This document shows positions 32,513 through 44,121 of a stretch of 64,000 nt of DNA, one piece after another (positions within the stretch are counted from its first letter, which is position 1; each line of letters starts with the position of its first letter). The notes beneath the pieces were generated by a model that was not told where the DNA came from, ran no database searches, and was given only the letters and a program-made list of their open reading frames with translations. This stretch comes from Neoscytalidium dimidiatum (Eukaryota > Ascomycota > Dothideomycetes > Botryosphaeriales > Botryosphaeriaceae). The DNA lies in the NCBI GenBank assembly GCA_037367355.1, contig CM074696.1, positions 2,294,001 through 2,358,000 of the forward strand, in the 5' to 3' direction. Both the position numbers and the translations under genes were made by a program.

Positions 32513-33616
32513 ATGGCCTCCGCCACCGCCCAAACTCATACCATTTCCACGCCTTCCACGCCTTCCATCCTCTTCGTCACTGCCAACCCTCCTACCCCCG
32601 AAGACGAAGCTACCATATGGATCGGCAAAATTGAAGCCTACCTCAACGGTCCTCTCTCCGCCCTTCGTGCCCGCGGCGCCAGCGTGCACCTCCGCACCTT
32701 CCAGGACCCCACCCTCACACCGTCCGCGATCGCGACCACCTACACGCACATCCTTTTCCTCGCCGTCGACAAGTACATCCACCACATGCCCGCCTTCACC
32801 ACCTTCCTCACCACCACCCTCCCGGCCGCCCGCCGCCTCGCCCCCACTCTCCGCATCCACAACCCACCTTCCCTCGTCGCCTGGAACACCAACAAAACCT
32901 ACCTCGCCGAGCTCCAATCCCTCCCCCACCTCCCCTTCCGCATCCCGCGCACCGCCTTCCTCCCGCCGTCCACCACCGACCTCGCCGCCCTCTCCGCCCA
33001 CCTGTCCGCCGACCCCGCCGTCGCCGCCTCCCCCTCCACCCCGGTCGTCCTCAAGCCCAGCATCGCCGCCTCCGGCCACTCCACGCACCTCCTCCGCACG
33101 CCCCTCGCCCTCACGCCCGCCGACGCCGACGCGCTGGCCGCCATGCGCGCCGCCGCCGCACCCGCCGCGCAGCTCATGCTGCAGGAGTACCTGTCGCGCA
33201 TCGTCGCGCAGGACGGCGAGGCCGGCACCGGCGGCGAGTGGAGCATGATCGTCGTCGCGGGCCGGCTGACGCACGCGGTGCGGAAGCGGCCGCGCGACGG
33301 CGAGTTCCGCATCAACTCCGCGTTCAGGGGCGTGTGGGAGCCGATGCCCGCGGCGGACGAGCGGGTGCCGGAGTGCGGGCGCGTCGCGGCGCGGGAGGCG
33401 TGGGCGTGGTTGAAGCGGAAGGAGGCGGAGTTGGGCGGGGAGGGCGGAGAGTTGCTGTACGCGCGGGTGGACGGCGTGGTCGGGGAGGACGGCGAGTTCG
33501 TGTTGATGGAGGTCGAGCTGATTGAGCCGTGGTTGTGGTTGTTGGATCAGGAGGGGCATCCGGGGAGGGAGGGGTTGAGGGTTTTTGTGGACGCGGTGCT
33601 GGGGGAGGGGAAGTGA
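32513..33616 (+). CDS. ATP-grasp enzyme, glutathione-synthetase/DcsG-like
   Basis: A single exon of 367 aa from the ATG at 32513 (good context, AACATGG); the frame is open 60 codons upstream, but that part looks like leader. The N-terminal third contains WIGKIEAYLNG and an ILFLAVDKYIHH strand. LVAWNTNKTYLAEL follows, then PVVLKPSIAASG (nucleotide-binding strand with Lys), MLQEYL, EWSMIVVAGRLTHAVRKRP, and a C-terminal ARVDGV..FVLMEVELIEPWLWL carrying the metal-binding acidic residues. This order matches the stand-alone ATP-grasp proteins annotated as prokaryotic glutathione-synthetase or D-cycloserine DcsG-like. Expected chemistry is ATP-dependent carboxylate-amine ligation. The substrate is not predictable. 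Strong GC bias, unlike the RIP block nearby. Confidence 0.8.
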   Translation: MASATAQTHTISTPSTPSILFVTANPPTPEDEATIWIGKIEAYLNGPLSALRARGASVHLRTFQDPTLTPSAIATTYTHILFLAVDKYIHHMPAFTTFLTTTLPAARRLAPTLRIHNPPSLVAWNTNKTYLAELQSLPHLPFRIPRTAFLPPSTTDLAALSAHLSADPAVAASPSTPVVLKPSIAASGHSTHLLRTPLALTPADADALAAMRAAAAPAAQLMLQEYLSRIVAQDGEAGTGGEWSMIVVAGRLTHAVRKRPRDGEFRINSAFRGVWEPMPAADERVPECGRVAAREAWAWLKRKEAELGGEGGELLYARVDGVVGEDGEFVLMEVELIEPWLWLLDQEGHPGREGLRVFVDAVLGEGK

Positions 33617-34963
33617 GAGTCGGGCTTGGGAACTTGACTTCGAGGGGGGTTATTGGCGGAAATTGGTGAGACATAAGATGGATGGGAAGGGAGATCGCAT
33701 GTTTTTCTAAATGCGGTTAGCTGCATGTTTTTTTTTTTCTTGACCTTTCTGCAGCTGTACTTGACAGAGCTCTCTGATTGATATGACCTCGTATGAATGT
33801 GGCAGCAATTATCGTGGCAGTAGTTGGACTACCTCTGCAAGGCTTTTATGATTTTGCATTCATCTTTTGCAGCATTGCTTTCAACTCAAGTTCACCCATC
33901 GCCCATCGCCCATCGTGTATGCAGGCTGAGAAGTCCAGTGGCAAGGTGACCTAAGACAATAGCATTGAGCGGCTGGTGGCTTGTTGGTTCCTTAAGTAAT
34001 ACGTTTTCAATCTACATGATATTTTCATGACTTGGGAATCGCGAGCAAGACAGGGGCTTGATCACTAGTATGGCCGGCGATCATTATGCTTTCAGTTGTA
34101 AAGGCACTCCTCCGAATGTGTTCCATCGTTCCTATACGCATTAAAGTCAGGATTGGAGTGTATGAGTCCAGAAAATACTCAATCCAAGCTTGCTGCTCGC
34201 TGCTTGGGGGAAATACTTAACACTATCTCTCGCGTCACGCATAATGTAGCACGGGTGACCAGAAAGTGACAACTCAACTGTTTTCAAAGGATGTGTATCG
34301 TGGCACGGCGCTAGAAAATATGAAACAAATCATCCGAGTGAACGCTGCCAGTGCGCTCGAGATGACTGGAATATTTTTGCCACTGCTGACGCTTTTCGGA
34401 CCCAAAAGCGGGGTAGGTCCCGACCGGCTAACAGCTTCCCACGTTAATCGGGCGTATGCGCAGGATCATTTGCAAGAGCTTGTTGACAAAGGAGAACGAC
34501 ATCGCCCGTTATCAAACGGTGACTTCTATTCCATTATCGCTCGAAAGCGTCTTTACTGTGGGCGAGGCTACCTCTACCTAGCCTGCAATGAATTGCATGC
34601 CTGCCATATAGCCAAAGTATTACCAATCCTACAACCTTTTCCAGGTTCAACTTGATCTTCAATTGTGTCAAGAGGTATATAACAAGCGTGACGCTGTATA
34701 ACAATGCTAATCCGTCGCGCAGGCTGTTAAGTGTGCCTTCATCTTACCTGACATTTCAGGTATGCAGCTGTGTGGCCATGTCCATTTGGAACTTCTGCAT
34801 CATTTAGATTATTGAGGTCCGTGTCGTGCATGATTAGCGCTATCATCTGTATTCTTAAGGAAGGAGAGTCCCTCCCAGGATGCGGCATTAACCTGGCTTC
34901 TCGAGCCAGGTGATCTTTCCGCATCCAGAGTTATTCGACTATGGGCTTTAGCTTTTGATTCAT
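33617..34963. other. Intergenic region
   Basis: No supported gene. A 129-codon frame at 34266-34655 starts with a near-cognate codon and has no recognisable family features. Confidence 0.4.
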
Positions 34964-35747
34964 ATGGCAGGGTATTACGCACGGAAGGCAGAAAACGAGC
35001 CATGTTCGGTACAGCAGAAATCAGAAACTCCGTTGAGCAGACTCATCCGAGAGTTACTTGAGGTAAAGTCTTCCTCCCACATCTAGTGAGAGATCGTTGG
35101 TGTATTGACTAAAGTATAAAGAAAACGAGGACTGAAGACTGCGTTAGAAAAGTAGACATAATTTTCGAGGGTGACGACGGTTACGACAAAAGCTCTTACA
35201 ATGGCAATGCCAAGCTCGACACGGGCAGCGATTTCAATGCGATCCGTGAAGATGTAATATCCCGCAATGGTATATTTCGCGGTGGTTCCGGTCAACTACA
35301 GTCAGCCAGGATGGAGTACAGACACTCAGACGGCAGCATAAGGGTCTTAAAGCAAGTATTTCGCTGCCGGTGGAGAGGATATGATAAAGCTTGTTGGGGG
35401 CAGATTTTCTTCATGAACGAAGACTCAAAAAGTGACGAGTTCTATGTTCTACCAGTCGACGCACCATACGAGATTATCATTGGTCTACCGTCAATCAATA
35501 AGCATAGTCTTCGTACTCAACGGGTTGTCAGTGGCGCGGGATTTCGCCAATTGTCCGAAAAGCGTGATCAGGGTAGGCGAACTTCGATAAAACATACGGA
35601 CTATTACTAAAGGATACTCTAGAAGCAGCTCAATCCTTCGCGCAGAATAGAAAAGTTAAAGAGGAAGAAAGGAAAGAGAAAGAGCAGAGGGAACGTGCGA
35701 AAGCTGAAAGCGTACAAGAAGGTGCTTCATCAACTGTTAAAAAATGA
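34964..35747 (+). CDS. Retropepsin-like aspartyl protease domain protein
   Basis: Proposed exons are 34964-35062, 35122-35572 and 35623-35747 (224 aa). Intron 2 (50 nt, GT..AG with a CTAA branch) is well supported. Intron 1 needs an AAG acceptor and is less sure. Exon 2 carries AKLDTGSDFNAI, the DTG active-site motif of retropepsins, then a strand region, FYVLPVDAPYEIIIGLPSI (the flap-to-ILG part, where the second hydrophobic-Gly motif stabilises the active site). Exon 3 encodes a charged Lys/Glu coiled coil. Retropepsins act as dimers; this protein is the size of one protomer plus a helix. No RT, integrase or LTR is adjacent, so it is either a domesticated retroelement protease or a relic. 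Confidence 0.55.
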
Positions 35748-35848
35748 GTCATCTTGTACCTGATTGACTAGGATTTCCTTAATCAGTCGTCGCTTAACTT
35801 GTGCATTCGTTTTTAGCCTTGAACGCTGGCGATAGGATAGAGTTCAAA

Positions 35849-36851
35849 TCAGGCTACAATAGTGTTGCTGCCTTGAACCTGTATGAAGACGACGCAGATC
35901 GCACCATATGCAACAGTGACTGCGAAGACTTCCTGCCTCTTTGCCTTAGTAAATGTGCCCAACATGACGACTAGAATGACATTGAACAATGCTACTAAGC
36001 AAAGTCTAGCCGTGTACGAATGCACAAAGTAAAGAACCGATATGGGGGCAACCAGGATGATTAGGCAGAGTAAGTTAGTTGTTGTGCAAGTCCATCGGAG
36101 AAGCACTTCATCTTCAATGCCCAATAGACCATTGGCACTGAGAACTTTTTGCCTTGGTATTAAGCCAATCTGCCAGAGCTTTTTGAGTGCTTTTGTCATT
36201 ATCCAAACGGAGAATGCGTCATGGTCCTTGTCCGGTCGAGGGACTAAGGAAATCAGATCTTTTGCGTGTCTCTCCGGTTCGCCGGGAAGCCCCCAGATAT
36301 CCGAGTCATCCCCGGTTAAAGCATGTGGCCCCATCTCTGCAGTCTCAAAGTATGATTGGATGTCGGTCAGATCCCACTCAGATGGAGCAGACATTCCGGC
36401 GATTCTTGAAACGCGAAACAGGGTTGAGTCTAATAGCATCAGGTCTGGTTTGGGACACGCGAACGATGCATATTGGTGACTCACTATATTCAACCAGTTT
36501 CTGTCGGATCTCTTGCACAAGATGCCATTGCTCCCTGCCTTCTTCCTTAAGATAATACCAGTTTCGCGCAAATTTGCCTTTTACTCTTCCACCACTCTCC
36601 TCATCGCGGACCTGAAGACGTCGGAGTTTCCGTTCGAGATCGACAAGCTCGGCTTGTAAGTACAGAAGGTTCTGTACATTCAGGGCTGAAAAGGCTCTGA
36701 ATATTGCGGCCTCAGGTACCAATCCCATCCGCACTGCCAACCTGGGATATCCGGCAGGCGGTGGTTTGTCTGCAAGATCTTGCACGTTCATGGCCTGCTC
36801 GACAGTTATTCGCTGATCCAATGCGCAGTACGTCGGCATTTTAGGTGCCAT
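35849..36851 (-). CDS. DUF6594 membrane protein
   Basis: Exons 36851-36485 and 36429-35849 are joined across a 55-nt intron with a strong GTGAGT donor, giving 315 aa. The N-terminal half has the family hallmarks: GYPRLAVRMGL, EAAIFRAFSALNVQNLLYLQAEL, ARNWYYLKEE, EQWHLVQEIRQKL. A variable middle with DIWG and DLISLVPR follows, then three hydrophobic segments at the C-terminus (about residues 240-260, 265-285 and 292-310). The family is widespread in fungi, often multi-copy, of unknown function, and predicted to be membrane-anchored with a cytosolic helical head. Without splicing the frame appears broken, which could lead to a false pseudogene call. Confidence 0.8.
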
Positions 36852-38401
36852 CTTACGTCGTAGACTTATAGGTCTGGCGCCAAGTGAAAGGTAAATAATT
36901 GTTTCCAATAACACGGGAAGGTCTACTTTTCAAATACTAGTGAGTGCATCACCTAAAGCGGTGATGCGACCCAATGGCCTGTTAGCTTCCATCTAAAATA
37001 TGCTTTATACGTAATTAGAGTCGTGGAGCATAGTGATTTGCTAAAAACACAGCGAGGCTGACCGACAAAGATCATCACTATCTCGTAAGTTGTCCCCATT
37101 GGCTGCCTCATTCAACATGAGCAGCCTTGGAATAATTGAAAAAGCTATTAGGGAATAACACAAAGAGAGGGATCTATAAGTACTGAAGGAACTTGGATAT
37201 ATTACGAACCCCGAAATTCTTCATTAGCCAGTAAGAACAGTTATACTGGACCGACGAACGGGCTCTCATCGTAGAATCAGCATACTGACACAGGCTGATA
37301 GCACCCCAAAGGCATGATTAAATGTTCGCATTCCCGCGAACAGATTTTTAGGGAAGAAGAGGTAGCTGTAATGCCTTTGATGTTTTAATACATAAGAGCT
37401 AGTCTATATTAATACTGCGCGTTGAAGCATTAATGCTGACTGGACTCAAGGTTAAGCAATTTTCCTTTCACAAATGAGTTTGACGCTGTATAAAATAAGA
37501 TCCATGCTCGCGACAGTTTAAGAGAGTTTTTTTTTTATTACCATTGCACTAGATCAACCTACAGGAAACTAGTACCAGCCTGAAGAGGGACTTTGATAAA
37601 CAACTACACCTTATATGGGCCGACTCAATTCGGTAACGCTTGAGAATAAGCAATACCAATAGGTAGCTAGTCTGATAGTATTAATATCGAGATATTTTGG
37701 CGTCTTTTTAGTGCCTACTTAACTACTAGATTAATCTGTTTTGGAATATTTGTGTAGATCTTGAGTAGTAACGAACATGACCTCACACGCCTGGGAAACC
37801 AAACTACACATTAGTATATGTAATTTCACAAGTGAGATGAACGCGTGGGGAGAAAGGAGGTCCGAATGTTCCAGATACATGGTAGTACCGCAATTAGGTG
37901 GTGCGACGAGATCCTGTGCAATAAGCAAAAAGGTTGTCTCAACAGCCACCGTAGAACACCATTTGCAGGTTTGGGTTTAGCATTCCATGTTGTGCGACGA
38001 GATAACAGGGGTAAGATCGGCTAGGATCTCTAACGCGGGATCAAATCCCACCCGTTGATGCAATTTTAGCAATTGATGTCTGTTTTGCGAAAAAGAAAAA
38101 CCCCCTCACCCGAGGGCCCTTCTCCCTTCTCACTAACTTGAATAGATAAAATTATAGCACTTATAGATGGATAATCAATGACGGTTCAAGCTCAGATGCA
38201 CTTTACAAGCTTTATCTTTCTTGCTTTTCGTTGTGGCAATATTAGACGGAGAACAAGGTGGGAAGGCCAAAAGTGGGATGTCCCGGCATTCCCGCCTTGG
38301 GCAAACCACAAACCTGGCATCCGTAAGTGTCGAGCAGAGTGAAAGGGGTTGCATATGAGCCATAGTACAACATCGGCAAACTTTGTGAGGCACAGCCATG
38401 C

Positions 38402-38874
38402 TTACTTTTGAGGCACATTACACCCGGGACGTTGGTATTGGGCTTGGATTCTGATACAAGCCACAAGAAAATATCTTAAATACAAAGATACCAATGTTAT
38501 CGAAACCAGAAGAGCCTTTTTCTTTGTTTTTCCCACCTTTTGCTTTTTCTCCTGAGACTCAGCTGAGTCGCTGGGCGTTCGCGGACGGTTCGCCTTGTTG
38601 TAAAAACGGATCCACATTCTTCTCGACCACGGTCTTGCCGCATTGGACTTTCTAGTGGCTTTTTGGTATGCAGAAGCCACACTGAAATGTGGAACATGGC
38701 TTACAAGTTCAGTTTCTCGCACAATACAGCTACCATTGTACATACCCAACGTCCGCCTGAACTTGATTCGCAAACTCAATAGCTGTTACAGAGTCTACTC
38801 GACCGCGTTCGACTATAGATACACTTGTTGTAGCTCCCGGCGCCAAGGAAGAATCGTCTGGAGTATTAGTGCTA
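38402..38874 (-). CDS. Possible hypothetical gene fragment
   Basis: On the minus strand a T-rich tract ending in TAG (plus-strand A-run at 38879) could be an acceptor. It is followed by an open frame beginning STNTPDDSSLAPGATTSV. A GT..AG intron ending at TTTCAG (about 38765-38694) joins it in frame to a basic segment (SNAARPWSRRMW, then a Lys-rich stretch) that stays open to 38402. The first exon and true end are not found. I do not recognise the family. Confidence 0.3.
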
Positions 38875-40042
38875 GCTAAAAAAAAAAAAAAAAAGACTGT
38901 ATTTCTTCATTGCGTTTGAGGCACACGGATGATGGTATGGGCAGTAAAAGGCCACCCAACAACTCATAGCGCCTAATATTGGACTTAGCCTATAGTCATC
39001 CCAGAGAAACCTCACTCAAAGTGGCGATTCCAAAAGTGCCCTCTTTCCCTTTTAAGCAATACAAAAATTCCTGTCCACCTACATACCGCTCTAGAAATCG
39101 CACTGACAACATCAGACTTGAGTGACAAATCCTCGATGTTAGCATATTGCAAAGACAGAAATCTTGACTTTTTAACGACTACAAGTGAGAGGTGTAGTGC
39201 TTTACTAAGTACAGTTTTTGCAGAAAAAGTATACAACGTCTTTGAGGAGAAACTGGCTCCTGCTGACCGAAGCGATGCATCCTTGGCTTAGCCAGGCCCA
39301 GAGAAACTACGCGAAGATTAACCAACCAGGAAGAGGCATCCTCTACCAACATAGTCTCAAGGCTCCATCCAATTCAGCCCACAATATCCGCGGGGCTGTG
39401 CATGTACCCGATTGTAATATGTGTGATCATCGATCGGGTCCCAAAGTATTGCCATGTGTTCGGTCGACCGTCAGAAAGTGATCATCCACCCAGCCCCGCC
39501 TTATGAAACAAATAGTGAACGAAAGATGGCGGACATATAAGTTTGTATAAAGGACCAGCTGATCCATCATTGATCGCCATATCAACTTTCCAACCCTGTT
39601 CTGCCAAGGAAAAGTTTGCTTGTCGGACGAGTACTTCCAGTTGTCAATCGAACCACTCTGACTGCGGCTCCCCAGTCCTAAAGTCCGCTCCGCGACCCGT
39701 CATTATCGAACACTCATCATTTCCATGAACCGAGTGCAGGCACTGTAGAAGAGTGGAATCGTTCGCACCAGCTTGAGTCCAGTTGTGTTTGTTATCGTGC
39801 ATTCCAGCCTTCTGGCCTAATTCGAGAGTCAACATCTTCTCACCCCTTAGGTGGGAACACACCAATTCATCTCAAAATGATTGTATTTCCACGCTTCACA
39901 AGGGTTCGTCGATTTCGAATCTATATTTCCTAGGCGGACTATATTATCGAAAACACCGTTCAACTGCTAATCAACTTCATAGAGCACCCACACGCCGCAG
40001 GCCATAGTTATCGAAGCTCACGCCCCCTCATCGACGCCTTCG

Positions 40043-40342
40043 ATGAAGAGAGCGAAACAAGCCTGGCTAGTACTCTCTGGCCACCCGAACGACTCAGATC
40101 TCATATCACCGAAAATGGTCTCTTTACTCGGTCTTCCCGTATCGTACGCAGAACATGCACTGCCTCATGCGCAATACAAAGGCCAGAAAATACAGATTCA
40201 GGGATATGTCGAAATTAGTTGGAATGTTGAAAGGTCTCAGACTACTCAGCGTAGTACCTTCGCAGTCACAGCCGATGCTGAGCCACCTTTCGATTGCGTC
40301 CTTGGTCCGTCTTCGGCAAGCGCTCATGGGCTTTCGAAGTAG
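40043..40342 (+). pseudogene. Degenerate retropepsin-like ORF
   Basis: A 99-codon frame with the shape of a retropepsin: SDLISPKMVSLLGLPVS, KGQKIQIQGYVEISW, then FAVTADAEPPFDCVLGPSSA. The hydrophobic-Gly end and strand pattern fit, but at the position of the DTG active site the sequence reads LSGHPND, so the catalytic Asp is missing. It is short and without neighbouring retroelement genes. Probably a relic or a non-catalytic derivative. Confidence 0.4.
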
Positions 40343-41462
40343 TGGTATAGAGTACGATGTTGGTGCTAAGGGCATTGCAACAACCAGCCCATATTATGGG
40401 TAGTCAGCGCAGCCGTTGGGATATGAACACTATGTGAAGTAGCTTATGTTTGTATCCGGACGACTGCATCAATTCTACGGATATCTTTAGGGCTGTTGTA
40501 ACACTGTTGAGATTGAACTCTCATCTGTGTACTTGACTTTTCTGTATTACTGCTACTGCGAATATGCTAAGTAAGATTTCTTCACTTCTTTAGATTATAA
40601 CTGGTTAAGATTAGATATAATTTAGATTGAAAGCGGTGGTATTACAGTATGGAGAACATATGTTTCTATATGTTGCAAATTTCCGAACATTACCGGCGTG
40701 GGCGAGGGTGCTGAGCGTGCTCAACTCCAAAAAGCCGCAATCATCGAGGTCAAAGAGAAAAAGATTGGGAATAGGTGGTGGATGATGGTGAATACAATGA
40801 TTGGGGTATTTTCCGTGTGCCTCATGACTTACGATCAGTGCAACACGCACAGGTGAAACGCTCCTCAGAGTTCTCAATAAGCATCGGTTAACGCTCGGAA
40901 CTTATTGGTCCTATTGTACGGCGGTCATGAAGACCGAGAAGGAAACAGAGGGGTGTCTCGAAGCTACTTCAGGCCCGGTAACTATAAGTATGATTGTTGA
41001 AGCGTGTCGTGGTCGCAGTATTATTTGGGGTTCGTTTGAGTTGATACTTTTGCAAGCACCTGAGACAGATAAGAAATACATGCTGATGGGCTGAAGAGTA
41101 TATTACTGAACGAAGGCCTTCGCAGTCTTGAATCTAGAAATTCGTGGCTGCCGAACGGGAAGCTGGAATATGAATTTGGAGGCTGCTGATAAAGAGCAAT
41201 CGATGAAGTACTCAACAACGCGCAAGTTTGATGTGGTGCTTCACGTTGTTACAATGGATATACTGGCGATGGGCATAACGATTAAAAGACTAATTATTGA
41301 GCTCTATTTGTTTTACTGTAATGAAAGCGCCCTCCACTGATATAATACAAAGGTCAACAAAGAAGAGGGGGGGTTTCCTATTTCAATTCTGGACGGAGCC
41401 ATCCCCATCAGATAAAAGAGAGCCAAATTGAGGACATAGGGAAAGTACTGTTCCGATCAAGC

Positions 41463-44121
41463 TCACCGACCATCCTGGCGTCTGCGTTGGGGAGGAAGCA
41501 TGTTGAAGTTGCTGAAAGGGTCTTCGTTTGGCTGTTGGTCAAAGCCAACATCTGATAGCTCCATGAGTTCTTCCAGGTTCAAGTTTGTATCGTGAGCATA
41601 TGCTCTCCCATGCTGCGTTGGAGTTGAAGTTCTGTCCATGTTGATAGGGCCTATATTGGGTATCTGGGGAAAGGCAAAGCCAATATCCATGCCGTCGATG
41701 CCATAAATGTCACCATTACTGCCAAGCAATTCGCGGGACGGCCCGTCCATGCGGCTGTCCATAGGGAAGCATTCTTCTTGACGGTTTGCCGAGTCTGTTG
41801 TTGGGTGCCACCTGTTCATCAATTCAGAATTGTACTCGCCTGCAAAGGCTGAGTTCAGACTGGCACTAGTGACTGAGGATTGTTCGGTCTGTCTCATTGA
41901 TCTCTGTGAAGATGCTTGGACAGATGTTGTGGCTGAAGATTGCTGAGTCGGATAAGACCTGTAACCCGAGTCTGCATATGAGTGGCGCGTAGGAGCTTCG
42001 CGACTCTGCAGCCCCCGTCTGGGAGCGGACGGAGTTTCAATGGAAGCAGCAGCTTGGGCAGATTCCACAATCCGAGGGGTTGAAACAGCACTGGTATCCA
42101 TACCTGCACGGGGATGCACCGTAGGAGAGCTTAGATCAGCAGTTGGGGGGCTTCCGACTACCTCGGACACTCCAGGAAACCGAGAGGCAATCTGGGCGCG
42201 CGCGAGCTGTATGAAGTACGGTAGCCTGGGAATAATGTGCTCGGCTGCCACTTGGACAATGAATTCAGGCAACTCAGCCTCAAGCATTCTTTGAATTGCT
42301 GGGACAACTTCAGAACGCTGAGCTTCCTCGAAGGCAGCAAAAGAAAACTCGGCGGAGGTCATGGCAAGGGTACCAGCCATTCCTGCGGCATCACAATCTA
42401 TATTTGGTCAGTACATTCGTGCCTACATTGTAGTATGAAGGTGAAGAAGAGTGGTTGAGAGGACTGAGTGCGGCTACTCTCTTGGATAGCCATAGTGTAT
42501 TCAAGCTTTTTTTTCTTTTATTCGACTTACATGGGTCTGGAATATCTTCGTCTTCCGGAAAGAGAATACGCCAAACAGCTTCCCACCGCGCAACCTCGCT
42601 GGTCCTCTCTTGCCGTTGCCTGAGTTGCATCTCCTGCCGACGGGTGATACGGAACAATCTGGGTTGTCCCGTACCCGTGCATCGGTCTTCAGCGAAATGC
42701 TGTGTGAGACCCTCATCGTCCTCAAATTCGTCGAAACAACGTTGGCATTGTGATGCTACCGTATGTGATCTCGTGAGGTGTCCCCTTGTATTATCAGCGA
42801 AGGTCAGATTGGTAAGCTGCAGGCGACTTACTTCAAGCGATGTACGGTGTCAAATCCTGGATACACACAGGCCTGGCATAACCGAGTGTCTCCTGGATAT
42901 TTCTTCGCGAAAGGGCAAGCAAGTTTCCGAGAACCACCGCCTCCTGGAGGGAGTGATGAGTTGGACCTGTGGCGCTTATTGTTTCCATCACCGTCATTTG
43001 GATCGTTATGCTTTGACAAGGATCTTCGACGCTTGTTGGTTGTCCCTGACGCATTTCTCCGGGACCCCAGAATGGGAGCGCCCGAGCTGCCATGACAAGG
43101 GCCATCAGTATCAGTGTGGCTGACTTCTGACGGGATCATGGAACTGTATTCCGATTCTGAAGTCGTCAAGGATTCCTCCTCATTGGACTGAGAGTCATAG
43201 TCTGCAGAAGCCACAAGCCCGGTCCTATCTTTTAGGGCAGCCATGACAACACTGATTAGACGGGTTTTCTTGGTGGTTAGAAGCTCAACCCACTCCGCGT
43301 GCGTCCTTGGGAAAGGGGTGCGCGGTTCTGGTAAAAGATTGGGGTCGCCGAGGTCTGGAATCGAGTCCTCCAGATTGGATTCCAAGTCCTCTTGCGAGCA
43401 TGTGAATTCTGGAGATGGTGTGTCATAGCCGTGTGCTGTGTCAGAGAACTCCTCTGTGTATGTATGCGATGCTGATGAGCCGTAGTTGGAGTATCTGGTG
43501 CCGTCTCTTATCTCTCCAGCAACACTATCCGCCGGGTGTGTTGCAGTTCCGTATCCCGAGTCTTCTTCCATCCCTTCTGGTGGACACCGTGCACCAGAAT
43601 CATGCACATCGTTCTTCGTGGGTTCAAAATGCAGAATAGAGGGATCTCCTTTCGGTTGACTTTCCGAAATGGTAGCTGTTGTTGCTGATGGCAGCTGCGT
43701 GGAAGATACATTCCTCTCAAGGCATTCATCTGGACGAGTATTGAGATGAATTTGAGTTTGTGCAGACTCTGGAAAGAAGCTACATTTGTGTTCAGTTAAT
43801 ATTCCGGAGATGTCACTCCAAGAAATTGAATGCATACCTAGCGCCTTTAGGCATTGATAACAAATGTCCACGATTGCTCTCATTTGATGCTTCTAACGCG
43901 TGCGTTTGAGCGAGAACATCCTGTTTCTCGCTGTCGGGGCATGCGTGCGCAGCCTGGAGGCTAGGATGACAAGGCTGAGACTGCGCTTTTCCTTCATTAC
44001 CGTCGGTAGCCTTCCAAGTCGAGCTCGGTAAAAGCTCAGAACATGAACAGCTGGATCTCGACGGAACCTTTCTGTGTAGACATAACTCCTCGTCTTTGAT
44101 TGTTCCGGCATCACTGTTCAT
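41463..44121 (-). CDS. Fungal C2H2 zinc-finger protein, 806 aa
   Basis: Exons 44121-43838, 43779-42832, 42784-42531 and 42397-41463; introns of 58, 47 and 133 nt with GT..AG ends; 2421 nt in frame. The middle contains LACPFAKKYPGDT..C..C, then VHRLKGHLTRSH and CQRCFDEFEDDEGLTQH, followed by WEAVWRILFPEDEDIPDPY. This is the signature of a large fungal family in which a C-x-C..H-x-H finger crosses an intron and precedes a W..ILFP motif. The long flanks are Ser/Thr-rich and probably disordered; the last ~300 residues include a helical segment. It is probably nuclear and DNA- or RNA-binding, with unknown targets. Alternative upstream ATGs exist at 44298 and 44316. Confidence 0.8.

Larger units (their letters stand above)
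36852..41462. other. Gene-poor 4.6-kb stretch
   Basis: Contains only the two weak candidates listed separately (38.4-38.9 kb and 40.04-40.34 kb). The rest has short random-looking frames. A poly-A run of 16-17 bases lies at ~38879-38894. No RIP signature is seen. It probably holds old, decayed accessory or transposon sequence. Confidence 0.4.

Noticed and set aside
32468..33559. 363-codon minus-strand frame
   Set aside because: Shadow of the GC-rich ATP-grasp gene; the Gly/Arg/Glu-biased translation is typical of antisense frames.
36378..36571. Frameshift in the DUF6594 gene
   Set aside because: A 55-nt intron with a GTGAGT donor and CTATTAG acceptor restores the family sequence in frame.
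37990..38060. T-arm-like GGGATCAAATCCC sequence
   Set aside because: No anticodon or D-arm with correct spacing could be drawn.
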